Source of the DNA: a virus
Strand: one strand, 5' to 3'
DNA length: 52,650 nucleotides
IMG/VR virus record: IMGVR_UViG_3300034103_001247
Coordinates: 1-52,650 of that record
The position numbers and the translations under genes were made by a program. Position 1 is the first letter of the stretch. Every line of letters starts with the position of its first letter. The notes below the pieces were generated by a model. That model did not search any database and had not been told where the DNA came from. It was given only the letters and a program-made list of their open reading frames with translations. Below, in pieces: positions 14,090 to 22,387 of the stretch.

Positions 14090-15169
14090 ATGTCAGTTCC
14101 GCAGATAAAAGAGGCCATACTCTCAGCACCGAGTACGGTTGTCCTGTACTTCGATAGCCCACTTGACACTCGGGTCAGTGTTCCCATAAGTTCCTTCACT
14201 GTGAACTACGGCCAGTACGGTGTCGAGACACTTGTGTACTCCTCGGACACAATGGTATCCCTTGGGCTAGACAGCTGCTTGTCTGCGTGGGACGAGGTAT
14301 TTGTTTCCTATGAGCCCCCCGTCGCCTTAGCGTCCTGCATGAGGGGGCCAGTTCCCTCCACAGCTAGTGATGTTGAAAAGAAAAGAAACGCAGTACGAGG
14401 CTTTTACCGAGTTTCGGTCCGAAACACACTTACGCCAAGCGAGCAGACAGAAAGCTCTCGCAAGGGTTCCAACCTTGGGCAGACTATTGGCGGTTACGGC
14501 TATCCGCATCAAGATCGCTCAGGTGTTTTAACGCCAAACAGGTCCGACCCGCGTAGCGCGTCTCCCGACGATTTCATTATCGCTTACGGACTCAAGGAAG
14601 CCGTACAACTTACAAACATTGACGACGCGAGTGCAAACTCGGTGAATGTTGCCAAGATGCGAATGGCAATCGAGGATGCAAACGCTCTCATAGACTCATA
14701 CATTGAGCAGTCAGGGAAAGCGGGAAAGGTCCTAATTACGAGCAACCGCCGCCGAACAGCACTGATTATAGCCCGATACTACCTGGATAATGTCCGGCGA
14801 AGAGAAGATGTTTTCAAGGATTACACCGAAGCACTAAAACAACTCGACGCTGAACGAGAAATGACTTCGGTTCGTGCGGGCCACGGTGACTCAGCTATAG
14901 ATACGAAAGCTGGGATCATGCGTTCTTGGCGCGTCCCCCAACGGTACAACGGAGTTTCAGGTAAAGGTTTCGGCGGATGGAACACGGACATGGCGGGAGA
15001 CCAGGCTCCGGACTTTCGTGCTGGTTTTGGGGCAACGGGGCAAAACAACTCTGAGACTAACTGGATCTCAGCACGAAACTACGAAGACTTAGGTGGGACT
15101 CCACAAATTACAGAGCCGAACGACGCAGGCGGCTATCGCGTTAACGGCTCTGATACGATCTACCCTTAA
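14090..15169 (+). CDS. Head-tail connector, DUF1320/gp36-like
   Basis: 359 residues in two parts. Residues 1-110 are a beta-rich extension. Residues about 160-260 match the pattern of DUF1320 (Mu gp36-like) head completion proteins: DDFIIAYGLKEAVQLTNIDDAS, then MRMAIEDANALIDSYIEQSGKAG and RRTALIIARYYLDNVRRREDVFKDYTEALKQL, an all-helical adaptor that seals the portal after packaging. The last 90 residues are Gly/Asn-rich and probably disordered. The next gene fits the following gp37-type step. Family call from the helix pattern, moderately sure. Confidence 0.65.
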   Translation: MSVPQIKEAILSAPSTVVLYFDSPLDTRVSVPISSFTVNYGQYGVETLVYSSDTMVSLGLDSCLSAWDEVFVSYEPPVALASCMRGPVPSTASDVEKKRNAVRGFYRVSVRNTLTPSEQTESSRKGSNLGQTIGGYGYPHQDRSGVLTPNRSDPRSASPDDFIIAYGLKEAVQLTNIDDASANSVNVAKMRMAIEDANALIDSYIEQSGKAGKVLITSNRRRTALIIARYYLDNVRRREDVFKDYTEALKQLDAEREMTSVRAGHGDSAIDTKAGIMRSWRVPQRYNGVSGKGFGGWNTDMAGDQAPDFRAGFGATGQNNSETNWISARNYEDLGGTPQITEPNDAGGYRVNGSDTIYP

Positions 15170-15181
15170 GTCCCAACCTAA

Positions 15182-16405
15182 ATGGAACTGAATACAATAA
15201 CTAAAATAGAGCAATTCCTCTGCGACTCTCTTATTGCCTCCCCCCTCATACCAATTGGGGTTAATGTATTGCGTTTGGCTGACGCGGTTGAGAATGAGGG
15301 CGTTGTAACTCAGACGAACAACATTGTTGTGCGCTACGAAAGCTCAACAAGCAATGTTAAAAACCGAGTGCCTTTCATATACGAAGACACTCTCAATTTC
15401 GAGCTTAACTTTTCGTGCCAAAACTACCTGACGAGTTCCGGACACGACTTTGCCACGCAACTCCTCATGGGCGCAAAAATCACACTGTCGGGGAGTGCCC
15501 CTTCGGGTGCTTACGTGCAAGTTTTGGAACCTTTTCGATGCTCTACGTCCCAGTTCACAGGCTTAAGCCCGGAGTCCCAGTACACCTACACTCAAAACTG
15601 GTCCGTAACTATCGAGGAAACCCTGCCGTATATCGCACTCGACCCCTGTGTTCAACGTGGTGATTGCCGCCAAATTTTTCCCACTCTAAATGTCCTAACT
15701 TCTTTGCCTTTGGCTGGTGTCCTCGATGAAGCAACGGGGAGTGTGTATGTGCCGTGGTACCCTGAAACGAATCCCCTGGATGCTGCGTTCACAGACGCAC
15801 TCGGAGTGCAGTGGAGCGAAGAACTTACGCAGTCAGGAGATTGGGTCTATGTTCGCAGCCCTAGTGAAGTATTCCTCGAAGATCCTTTAAATCAGCCGAT
15901 CTACTTGCTAAGTAATAAGAATTTCACGGCGGACGGTCGCTTGGTTGTAACAATTTGGAACGCCACAACAAAGCAGCCCATAAAGGAAGTTTTCTACGTT
16001 AACTCCGGGAAAAAGCTTGCTCGTTACGCTGTGGATCTTTGGAGGAACACGGTTTCTGGCGCAGCCAAGGGGGGAATAGACCCGCTAAGTGTGAAGGATG
16101 CGTCGTGGTCGTCGGGACTCACCTACGGGGAGTTCGCAATTGTGAGAGGGGCGAACCGAACCCTGTACTCAGACCCCCTAGATCCAAACGGCAAGTCGCA
16201 AACTTTGATGGGTGGAACACTCGTCGGTGTAAAACCCGACACGTTTATTCAAACACCGCAGGGACGGTTCTACTTTGTAGCCCAGTCTCCGCAGGGTAAA
16301 GGTTGGTTGATACAAGATTCCTTCGAGCTTGCGTCGATTAATTCCCTGTGGAAGCTCGGCTGCATTCCTTGCGAAGGCGGGCCAAATCCTCCGAGTCTCT
16401 ATTAA
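15182..16405 (+). CDS. Probable tail completion protein, gp37-like N-terminus
   Basis: 407 residues. The start ITKIEQFLCDSLIASPLIPIGVNVLRLAD, then NNIVVRYESSTS, then the strand FIYEDTLNFELNFSCQNYLTSSGHDFATQLL look like the Mu gp37 / DUF1834 family, which caps the tail tube at the head side and usually follows a gp36-type gene, as here. That family is short (about 150-200), so the last 230 residues, beta-rich with WYPETNPLDAAF, LSNKNFTADGRLVVTIWN and a terminal LGCIPCEGG, are an extra domain. Twelve bases separate it from the connector gene. Confidence 0.55.
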   Translation: MELNTITKIEQFLCDSLIASPLIPIGVNVLRLADAVENEGVVTQTNNIVVRYESSTSNVKNRVPFIYEDTLNFELNFSCQNYLTSSGHDFATQLLMGAKITLSGSAPSGAYVQVLEPFRCSTSQFTGLSPESQYTYTQNWSVTIEETLPYIALDPCVQRGDCRQIFPTLNVLTSLPLAGVLDEATGSVYVPWYPETNPLDAAFTDALGVQWSEELTQSGDWVYVRSPSEVFLEDPLNQPIYLLSNKNFTADGRLVVTIWNATTKQPIKEVFYVNSGKKLARYAVDLWRNTVSGAAKGGIDPLSVKDASWSSGLTYGEFAIVRGANRTLYSDPLDPNGKSQTLMGGTLVGVKPDTFIQTPQGRFYFVAQSPQGKGWLIQDSFELASINSLWKLGCIPCEGGPNPPSLY

Positions 16406-16407
16406 GT

Positions 16408-16560
16408 ATGGCAACTCCCGCACAGCTCTGGGCACAGTATGACGTTGCTGTTAAGTCCAACAATTCGGCCTTGGCGCAGGCCATCCTTAAACAATTGCAA
16501 AACTTCCGGAGTTATCCCACTTCAAATACGGGGTGCTCACGATGCAGAAAAACACTATGA
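16408..16560 (+). CDS. Small protein with CxxC end
   Basis: 50 residues from ATG 16408, two bases after the previous stop. The helical body (TPAQLWAQYDVAVKSNNSALAQAILKQLQNFRSYP) ends in GCSRCRKTL. One CxxC pair could bind metal in a dimer. Its stop overlaps the next start (ATGA). Function unknown; placed in the packaging and completion unit. Confidence 0.6.
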   Translation: MATPAQLWAQYDVAVKSNNSALAQAILKQLQNFRSYPTSNTGCSRCRKTL

Positions 16561-16832
16561 CAACAACTTCGAACGACAAAATCCTGAGGCAGAAAGAGAC
16601 CCTTGCCGCAGCAGCATTGCAGGTTGCTGAAGACGCTCTTGAGCTGCTTCAAGACCACTTGGAGGAGTGCAGCACTCGAGATCTTGTGACTGTGTTCAAC
16701 TCGGCTGTGAAAGCGCACCGCGAGATTGTGTCGGATATTGTGAGTCTGACCGATTCAGAAAGCAAACAAGAGCAGATACTGGCGAAAGAATATAACGGGA
16801 CACTTACGAAGTTGCTAAAAAGTATTGAGTGA
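16557..16832 (+). CDS. Small helical protein before terL, candidate small terminase
   Basis: About 91 residues from ATG 16557, chosen because it overlaps the previous stop (ATGA). ATG 16542 and GTG 16533 are in-frame alternatives. All-helical: ILRQKETLAAAALQVAEDALELL, then RDLVTVFNSAVKAHREIVSDIV and a C-terminal helix. Directly upstream of terL, where the DNA-recognising small subunit usually lies; size and helicity fit loosely. No clear helix-turn-helix, so this is inference from position. Confidence 0.5.
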   Translation: MTTTSNDKILRQKETLAAAALQVAEDALELLQDHLEECSTRDLVTVFNSAVKAHREIVSDIVSLTDSESKQEQILAKEYNGTLTKLLKSIE

Positions 16833-16837
16833 GAGAC

Positions 16838-16846
16838 CCGTAAAAC
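16838..16846 (+). promoter_or_regulatory. CCGTAAAAC variant motif (putative phage promoter)
   Basis: Variant of GGGTAAAAC with two bases changed, 24 nt before the terL start ATG 16862. Confidence 0.4.
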
Positions 16847-16861
16847 GTATAACAGTGTAAT

Positions 16862-18625
16862 ATGAATTTTCGCCCCCCGTCTATAACGCACGCTTCACAG
16901 CTAGAGGAAAAATCCCGGTGGAGAAAATATACGAAAGGTATTCGAGAGCTTGAACTTCTTGAGGCACCTCGATCTGTAATTCAGGAGTTCAGGTTCAAGG
17001 CTGCCCGAGATTGTTTCCTGGCCTTTTGTGACATTATGAAAAATGGGGACTTAAAAGTTTCCCCCTTTCATGAGATTATTGCAAGCGCCTTTGAGGATCT
17101 TTACGAACGTCGATACAATCGGCTTATTATCTCGTGCCCACCACGTTCAGGGAAGTCAATGCTTTCCACAATGTTCCTAGCGTGGTTGCTCGGAAAAGAC
17201 GAAAGAACTCAGCACATCTTGGCTTCTTATGGGGCTTCCCTGTCTCAGAAGTTTCACAGAGAAGCGGTTGTCATGATGAAGACCCCTTCATTTAGGAAGG
17301 TCTTTCCTGAATTTTCAGGGTTTAACCGCGACTCGAAATATGACTTAGTTGGGGGTGGTTATGTACTTGCGACGTCCGTTGGAGGTATTCTCACTGGTTT
17401 CACGTCTGGAACCATAGACATGGATTCCACGGGTATTGGTGCGGCACTAATTGACGACCCTTTGAAATCTTCTGACTCTAAAGCAGCACTAGACAACTTA
17501 GAAAGTTGGTGGGCAGAGCAAATGTCCACACGAAGAACAAATCACTACGCCCAAGTCATTATAGCAACACGTTTTCATGAGAAAGACCTTCATGGGGTCT
17601 TAATGGACGGTGATGGTTTATATGACCCTGAAGATAATCCTTTCGGATGGAGGTGGATAAACATTGCAGGGCTCTGTGAGGACCCTGACAATGACCCTCT
17701 AGGTAGAGAGATGGGGAAGAGCCACTGGCCCGACAACCCCGCTTTCTCTGTTCCGATGCTTGAGTCCCAGAAAAAGATAATGGGTAGCTTTAAGTTCGCA
17801 GCTCTTTACCAAGGGGTTCCTGTATCGGCTGAGGGGCAGATTGTAAAGAATAGCTGGGTGGAGGTGATTGAGGAAGAAGACTGCCCACCCTTGGACGTTG
17901 TTTGGTTTGGAGTTGACTGCGCTTTCTCCGAGCGGGAGAAAGCTGATGAGAGCGCAATATGCGTCGCTGGCATAAACACTCGTAATCCAGATACTGTTTA
18001 CATTCGTGAGATTGTCAAGGGCAAGTGGGGCTTTCCTGACTTGATTGACTCGGTAAAGCAGCATTACGCCCTATACAACGCAAAGGTATTATGCATTGAG
18101 AAAGCCGCATCGGGGCACTCTCTCATTCAAATGCTGAAACGAGAGGCTAAGATACCCATCGAGGAAATGAGGCCGCTGAAGTCAAAAACGACTCGCCTTC
18201 AGGCAGTCTGCCCTTTACTCGAAAACCATCGCGTTATACTGGTTCGAGGACTATGGACTGACGCGTTCGTAAAGGAACTAACTTCTTTCCCGTATGTTCG
18301 CCACGACGATAGTACTGACGCCATGGTATGGGCGCTGACTTACTACTCGCTCAAAATTGACTCTGTGGATCGGGGTATACAAGACTCGATCATTCAGAGT
18401 CGAAAATGGGCTGGTGACCTACGCAGACCGATGTTCAGAGACGGTCAATCCTACGGTGGGCTTTTCGAAGAGCGAATTGTATCGGTCGGGGGCCGAAGAG
18501 TCCCCCGCAGTACGGGCTTAAACGACCCTGACCCCCAGTCTGCCGAGACACTTGATAGGGGCATTTTCCGGGGTGGCCGCAGCCGAGGTCTTCGGAGCGG
18601 ATCCGGCTACGACCTTTTTAATTAG
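16862..18625 (+). CDS. terL: Terminase large subunit
   Basis: 587 residues. The motor that pumps DNA into the head and cuts it. ATPase domain: Walker A CPPRSGKS (92-99), Walker B GAALIDDP (193-200, D198/D199), coupling motif IIATRFHEKD (233-242). RNase H-like nuclease: GVDCAFSE with D352, CIEKAASG with E413, and HDDSTDAM with D482/D483/D486. These are the expected catalytic acids. The C-terminal 60 residues are Arg/Gly-rich (GGRRVPRSTG, RGGRSRGLRSGSG), an extra basic tail. The N-terminus ITHASQLEEKSRWRKY is nearly repeated in the next gene. Confidence 0.95.
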   Translation: MNFRPPSITHASQLEEKSRWRKYTKGIRELELLEAPRSVIQEFRFKAARDCFLAFCDIMKNGDLKVSPFHEIIASAFEDLYERRYNRLIISCPPRSGKSMLSTMFLAWLLGKDERTQHILASYGASLSQKFHREAVVMMKTPSFRKVFPEFSGFNRDSKYDLVGGGYVLATSVGGILTGFTSGTIDMDSTGIGAALIDDPLKSSDSKAALDNLESWWAEQMSTRRTNHYAQVIIATRFHEKDLHGVLMDGDGLYDPEDNPFGWRWINIAGLCEDPDNDPLGREMGKSHWPDNPAFSVPMLESQKKIMGSFKFAALYQGVPVSAEGQIVKNSWVEVIEEEDCPPLDVVWFGVDCAFSEREKADESAICVAGINTRNPDTVYIREIVKGKWGFPDLIDSVKQHYALYNAKVLCIEKAASGHSLIQMLKREAKIPIEEMRPLKSKTTRLQAVCPLLENHRVILVRGLWTDAFVKELTSFPYVRHDDSTDAMVWALTYYSLKIDSVDRGIQDSIIQSRKWAGDLRRPMFRDGQSYGGLFEERIVSVGGRRVPRSTGLNDPDPQSAETLDRGIFRGGRSRGLRSGSGYDLFN

Positions 18626-18658
18626 CTCAATCCAAGACAACACAAACACAACCACAAG

Positions 18659-20089
18659 ATGTCACTTAAACACCAAAAAATAACGCACGCTTCTCAGCTA
18701 GCAGAGCACTCAAGCTGGAGGAGCTACCGACGAAAACTCCTTGAGCTGAAACTTGAGGGGTTACCTCAAGAAGCGTTCGCTAAGGAAAGTGCGAAAAGTA
18801 GCTTTCTTGCTTTCTGCGATCTTGTGTCCGGTGCAGGAGGTTTCGCACTCGAAAACGCACCGCTCGATACAAAAGCGTACGAAGTGATAGGGTCCGCCTT
18901 TGAGGACATCGCCGAAGGAAGGTACCCAATTCTCCTCGTGTCAATGCCACCACGATCAGGAAAAACCACTCTGGGGGTTCACTTGCTGTCCTGGCTCCTT
19001 AGCAAAGACCCCATGGCTAACCACTTTGTAACCTCGTACACACAGAATCTTGCCGCGTCGGTAGTTCACAAGACTAAGCATTTGGTTCAGTCCCCTCCGT
19101 TTCGGACGTACTCCTCTGTGGTTCCCCCACTTGCATCGTTTCATGTTTTACCAGTCTCCTTTGGGGGGTCTGTGTGCGGGGACTATTACGGTAGCTTATA
19201 CGAAACGCCAGGCGTATGGCTAATCGACGACTGCCACGACGGTGTTTCGGACGGAAGTGTCAACGAGAAACAGATACGCGAGATAGGAGACCATTACGTA
19301 GGCAAAAATGCAATAGTCGTTCTCGGGTCTCGAAGAGGTGAGGGGGATATTTTCAGCTACTTTCTGGAAAAGTACGGTGTCTTTGACCCAGTCTCAAACC
19401 CGAACGGAGCCGTTCACATTAACTTATCCGCCATCATTGAGAGCGAAGAAGAAGCCAAGGTTGATATTCTAGGTAGGAAAGTTGGGCAGGGTATCAATGA
19501 CGCTCTTTCCTTCCGAAACCCCACATTTAGCCCGAAGAATCTACAGGACTTACGGAAAACAATCGGAGATGTAAAGTTCTCGTGGTTGTACAAAGGGGTG
19601 TCCAACACTGGGTTCGGAGTCTGCTCTGAGATCCCACACCTGGACAAGGTTATTATATCTATTGACCCCTCTTGCTCGCCAGGCAACGCGGATATGACTG
19701 GGATTTGTGTGGCTGGATCCACGAAGGAAAAGGACTGTGTGTACGTTCTCGACGCGTACCAGGCGAATTGGGACTTGGAGACTGTTGGCGTAATTGTTTC
19801 TCTGGCTGCCAAAGCATACGGCGTGACAGAAGTTGTTATCGAGTCGTCTATTGAGAGTGGGCTCTGGAGACAGTACCTGGAGAAGCCAGGTCTACCTGTT
19901 CGAGTGAGCAAGGAGAGAGTGGTGGCTAAGGCACTTGCGACCAATCTAATGGTAAAGTCGGGGAAAGTAGCATCCAACTCAGATATACACAACGTGTTGT
20001 TTAAAAGTTGGGAGTGCATTGGATCGTACTCAGATATAATGGATGCTATTTTGGTTAGCTTCATGGAACTGCTTCCACCTGCTGTTTAA
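18659..20089 (+). CDS. Second terminase-like protein, tandem paralogue
   Basis: 476 residues, 33 nt behind terL and clearly its diverged copy: the start ITHASQLAEHSSWRSY and the SFLAFCDLV helix correspond. Walker A MPPRSGKTT (96-104) and Walker B VWLIDDCHD (186-194) are intact. The coupling motif is altered (VVLGSRRGEGD in place of IIATRFHEKD). Nuclease acids remain: D336 in ISIDPSCSPGNAD, E395 in VVIESSIESG, D459/D462 in YSDIMDA. It is about 110 residues shorter and lacks the Arg/Gly tail. It could be a second packaging motor part or a neofunctionalised ATPase-nuclease. No GGGTAAA motif precedes it, so it is probably co-transcribed with terL. Confidence 0.85.
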   Translation: MSLKHQKITHASQLAEHSSWRSYRRKLLELKLEGLPQEAFAKESAKSSFLAFCDLVSGAGGFALENAPLDTKAYEVIGSAFEDIAEGRYPILLVSMPPRSGKTTLGVHLLSWLLSKDPMANHFVTSYTQNLAASVVHKTKHLVQSPPFRTYSSVVPPLASFHVLPVSFGGSVCGDYYGSLYETPGVWLIDDCHDGVSDGSVNEKQIREIGDHYVGKNAIVVLGSRRGEGDIFSYFLEKYGVFDPVSNPNGAVHINLSAIIESEEEAKVDILGRKVGQGINDALSFRNPTFSPKNLQDLRKTIGDVKFSWLYKGVSNTGFGVCSEIPHLDKVIISIDPSCSPGNADMTGICVAGSTKEKDCVYVLDAYQANWDLETVGVIVSLAAKAYGVTEVVIESSIESGLWRQYLEKPGLPVRVSKERVVAKALATNLMVKSGKVASNSDIHNVLFKSWECIGSYSDIMDAILVSFMELLPPAV

Positions 20090-20101
20090 TTCTGGTGTAG
20101 A

Positions 20102-20146
20102 TTGCGATTCGCAACCGCACAAAAAGTTGCTGTTGTTTCTCAACAG
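20102..20146 (+). promoter_or_regulatory. Palindrome and hairpin before the 67-residue gene
   Basis: TTGCGATTCGCAA (20102-20114) is a perfect palindrome around one T. CTGTTG/CAACAG (20130-20135 with 20141-20146) forms a hairpin that ends five bases before ATG 20152, where a ribosome binding site should be. Confidence 0.4.
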
Positions 20147-20151
20147 TTAAA

Positions 20152-20355
20152 ATGGCTATTTCACCAACTGATAAAAACACTGCAATAATGCAGGAGTTGC
20201 ACGGGACACGTTGTCTCATTACAGACCCTGCCTCAGACAGGTACCTTGACCAAGCTAAGAAAAGACCCCAGTATGTGATCCCAGAAGACTCCTACTCTCG
20301 GTGGTGTGGCGGGGCTGACGGTTTCGATCTATTCGTAGAAAGGATTCACGAGTGA
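20152..20355 (+). CDS. Unrecognised 67-residue protein
   Basis: Starts at ATG 20152. Soluble and charged (TDKNTAIMQELHGTRCLITDPASDRYLDQAKKRPQYVIPED) with two cysteines and several aromatics (YSRWCGGADGFDLFVERIHE). No family recognised. It is followed by the A8G9 tract. A hairpin lies directly before its start. Confidence 0.55.
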   Translation: MAISPTDKNTAIMQELHGTRCLITDPASDRYLDQAKKRPQYVIPEDSYSRWCGGADGFDLFVERIHE

Positions 20356-20376
20356 CTTAAACGCCACCATTTAGTC

Positions 20377-20393
20377 AAAAAAAAGGGGGGGGG
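20377..20393 (+). repeat. A8G9 homopolymer tract
   Basis: Eight A followed by nine G, then CCAACGGGTAAAAC. A near-identical A9G9 tract lies on the other side of phoH. Confidence 0.85.
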
Positions 20394-20398
20394 CCAAC

Positions 20399-20407
20399 GG
20401 GTAAAAC
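20399..20407 (+). promoter_or_regulatory. GGGTAAAAC motif before phoH
   Basis: Lies 134 nt before phoH, further than usual. It is bracketed by ACGGG and CCCGT, so it can also form the loop of a small hairpin. The 125 nt between it and phoH hold no gene that I can see and may be a leader. Confidence 0.45.
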
Positions 20408-20532
20408 TAGCCCGTAGGGTTTCCCTTTCACAATAAACTCTACCATTCGTTTCGAAAAAGGGGGAGGATTATGTAGTCCTGGTTATCAACGAAGAATACA
20501 AGCTATCCACTGTTGTCAAGTCCTCTTATACC

Positions 20533-21255
20533 ATGTTGAAAAGTCGAGACAAGCGCAAGTCACGTCGCGCTGAAACAGCTCAAACGGTTGAACGTTCCTA
20601 TGGCCGGGGTATGGATGTTGCCCCACCTAAATTCTTAACCTGGCGCCAGGAAGAATTTTGGAACTTAATGAAGAAAAACACCGTAACAATTGCTGCAGGG
20701 AAAGCCGGAACGGGTAAGACCCTTATTGCTCTACACTTCGGTCTTGTGGGTGTTGCAAACGGTGACTTTGAGAAGGTGTACTATGTTCGCAGTGATGTGG
20801 GTGTAGAACTTCAGCGTGGGCGTGGAGCATTGCCAGGAGAGATGTCAGATAAGATGGCCCCGTTGGTGGCACCTATTTATGATAATCTCCCTTGTATCAT
20901 GCGCTCTCAAGGTGCAGCTGAGTACTTGCTGTCTAAGGGGATAATTAAGCCTATTCTCCTGGAAGATATTCGTGGGCGCTCACTCAATAACGCATTCATT
21001 ATTGTAGATGAGGGGCAGAATTTCTTGAAGTCGCACGTTATAACCGCCCTCACTCGCGTAGGTAAAGACTCAAAAATTTGCCTCATCGGTGACACGAAAC
21101 AGGCGGACTTGGAGCAGTTTCGTCGAGATAACGGTTTACTCGATGCAATCCACCGACTGAGGAATCTAGACCAAGTTGGAATTATACAGTTTCAGAGAGA
21201 GGACATTGTCAGAAACTCAGTTATATCTCACATACTTGACAGGTACGAAGACTGA
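20533..21255 (+). CDS. phoH: PhoH-like ATPase
   Basis: 240 residues, the usual size for phage PhoH. Walker A GKAGTGKT (56-63), Walker B FIIVDEGQN (154-162) and the QADLEQF segment are all present, with the family start WRQEEFWNLMKKNTVTIAAGKAGTGKT. PhoH proteins are cytoplasmic P-loop NTPases related to helicases. Their role in phages is unsettled; a phosphate link is often assumed because host phoH belongs to the Pho regulon. A terminator follows directly. Homopolymer tracts flank the gene on both sides. Confidence 0.93.
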   Translation: MLKSRDKRKSRRAETAQTVERSYGRGMDVAPPKFLTWRQEEFWNLMKKNTVTIAAGKAGTGKTLIALHFGLVGVANGDFEKVYYVRSDVGVELQRGRGALPGEMSDKMAPLVAPIYDNLPCIMRSQGAAEYLLSKGIIKPILLEDIRGRSLNNAFIIVDEGQNFLKSHVITALTRVGKDSKICLIGDTKQADLEQFRRDNGLLDAIHRLRNLDQVGIIQFQREDIVRNSVISHILDRYED

Positions 21256-21259
21256 GTAG

Positions 21260-21281
21260 GGGGCCGAAAGGCCCCTTTCTT
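21260..21281 (+). terminator. Rho-independent terminator after phoH
   Basis: GGGGCC (21260-21265), GAAA tetraloop, GGCCCC (21270-21275), then TTTCTT. Confidence 0.9.
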
Positions 21282-21283
21282 AA

Positions 21284-21305
21284 GGGTAAAAAAAAAGGGG
21301 GGGGG
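21284..21305 (+). promoter_or_regulatory. GGGTAAA fused to an A9G9 tract
   Basis: GGGT followed by nine A and nine G. The motif stands 62 nt before ATG 21346. The homopolymer may alter spacing or be prone to slippage. Confidence 0.45.
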
Positions 21306-21345
21306 CGAGATACATGCACTTCCTTAGACTTCACATTTTTCAATC

Positions 21346-21930
21346 ATGAACAAACTCGATCACTGTTACCTCGAAGCCCTTTCAGAAGCACTGAAAGGTA
21401 ACTTAGGCGAAGCTTTAGAACTCCGCAATGAAGCGGATGCGTTAGCATCCGAAGGTTTCTCCTTCTCCGAAAATTACGGGAACAAATACCCCTTCATTGA
21501 AGAAGCTGTAAACACACTCCTTGGCTCTTTTGACTTTACAAGATGCGTCCGAGCCGATGGCTCGGCCTATGGTACACGAGGTAAGTGCAAGAAAGGCACC
21601 GAACAGGCTAAGCAACCAGAAGAAAAGAAAGCCATAGCTCAAAGAGGTGGGGGCAAGGTTACAACCCCGTCTATGGTTAAAGCCAAGGTTAATTTAACCG
21701 TTGACTCTATTGTCAAAGAAATTCGAAAAGATGAGTTATGGCCCAGTGAATTAACTAAATGGGAAAGACAAGGAATTGCTAAAGAAGTGGTAGAAGCCTT
21801 AAAAGACTTTGACATACAGAAAAGAGGCCTTCCCTCAGTTTCAAAACTGAAAGAGAGTTACTGGTTAAGGCAAACAGACGACGATAACGTGTTCAGAGGA
21901 GCTATCCCCGGAGTAGACACGGAAGATTGA
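21346..21930 (+). CDS. MNKLDHCYLEAL-module protein, paralogue 2
   Basis: 194 residues. Residues 1-62 equal those of the gene at 13410 except for a few substitutions, and the DNA over about 170 nt is almost identical. Then comes RCVRADGSAYGTRGKCKKGTEQAK, the same two-Cys tag with different residues. The C-terminal half is unrelated to paralogue 1: helical, with VNLTVDSIVKEIRKDELWPSELTKWERQGIAKEVVEALKDF. Function unknown. The recent gene-conversion-like identity of the front half against unrelated back halves is the main clue. Confidence 0.7.
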   Translation: MNKLDHCYLEALSEALKGNLGEALELRNEADALASEGFSFSENYGNKYPFIEEAVNTLLGSFDFTRCVRADGSAYGTRGKCKKGTEQAKQPEEKKAIAQRGGGKVTTPSMVKAKVNLTVDSIVKEIRKDELWPSELTKWERQGIAKEVVEALKDFDIQKRGLPSVSKLKESYWLRQTDDDNVFRGAIPGVDTED

Positions 21931-21970
21931 CAGGAGCTTCGGCCCCTCTAAGGTTAAAATGGAGAGGGGG

Positions 21971-21979
21971 GGGTAAAAC
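21971..21979 (+). promoter_or_regulatory. GGGTAAAAC motif after a G8 run
   Basis: Its three G are the end of a run of eight (21966-21973). GGGT and ACCC flank the AAAACTC loop. It stands 79 nt before ATG 22050. Confidence 0.45.
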
Positions 21980-22049
21980 TCACCCTAGCCAGCCATAACA
22001 ATAGCACCGTGATTTGTGCCCCGCCAAAGCCCAGCCCTGAGGCAAAACC

Positions 22050-22385
22050 ATGAGGAGAGACACTCGCTTCCCTCGCCCCGACCGCTTGGCCTTAGAACAA
22101 AGCCTGCCACCTGGCTCCCTCAGCCACCCTCAATCCTACGGGGTATGGTCCGTTTTCTTGCAGTGTGACGATCCCTCAGATGTCGCACACAAGTTTCGTT
22201 CGTATCGCGACAGCAGCCTTTGCACAATCCCTCGCGAGCAACTCCGAGCAATGCGAGACACTTTGGTTCTTGGAATGAGGGAGTCGAACAAAGCATCGGC
22301 AAAGCCACTCAAGGAAAAGCAAAAAGGCCGGCATTACGCCGACTACTACAAAGAATGGGTAGAAAAGCCCCGCAATGGAGCCTAA
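22050..22385 (+). CDS. Unrecognised 111-residue protein
   Basis: Soluble, charged protein with an Arg/Pro-rich start (MRRDTRFPRPDRLALEQSLPPGS) and a basic, aromatic C-terminus (KEKQKGRHYADYYKEWVEKPRNGA). No membrane segment or known motif. It lies in a row of small genes with their own GGGTAAA motifs. Confidence 0.55.
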   Translation: MRRDTRFPRPDRLALEQSLPPGSLSHPQSYGVWSVFLQCDDPSDVAHKFRSYRDSSLCTIPREQLRAMRDTLVLGMRESNKASAKPLKEKQKGRHYADYYKEWVEKPRNGA

Positions 22386-22387
22386 CT

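Noticed and set aside
22220-22387. N-terminal extension of the gene at 22388
   Set aside because: It would overlap the 111-residue gene by more than 150 nt; the GTG at 22388 directly follows that gene's stop.
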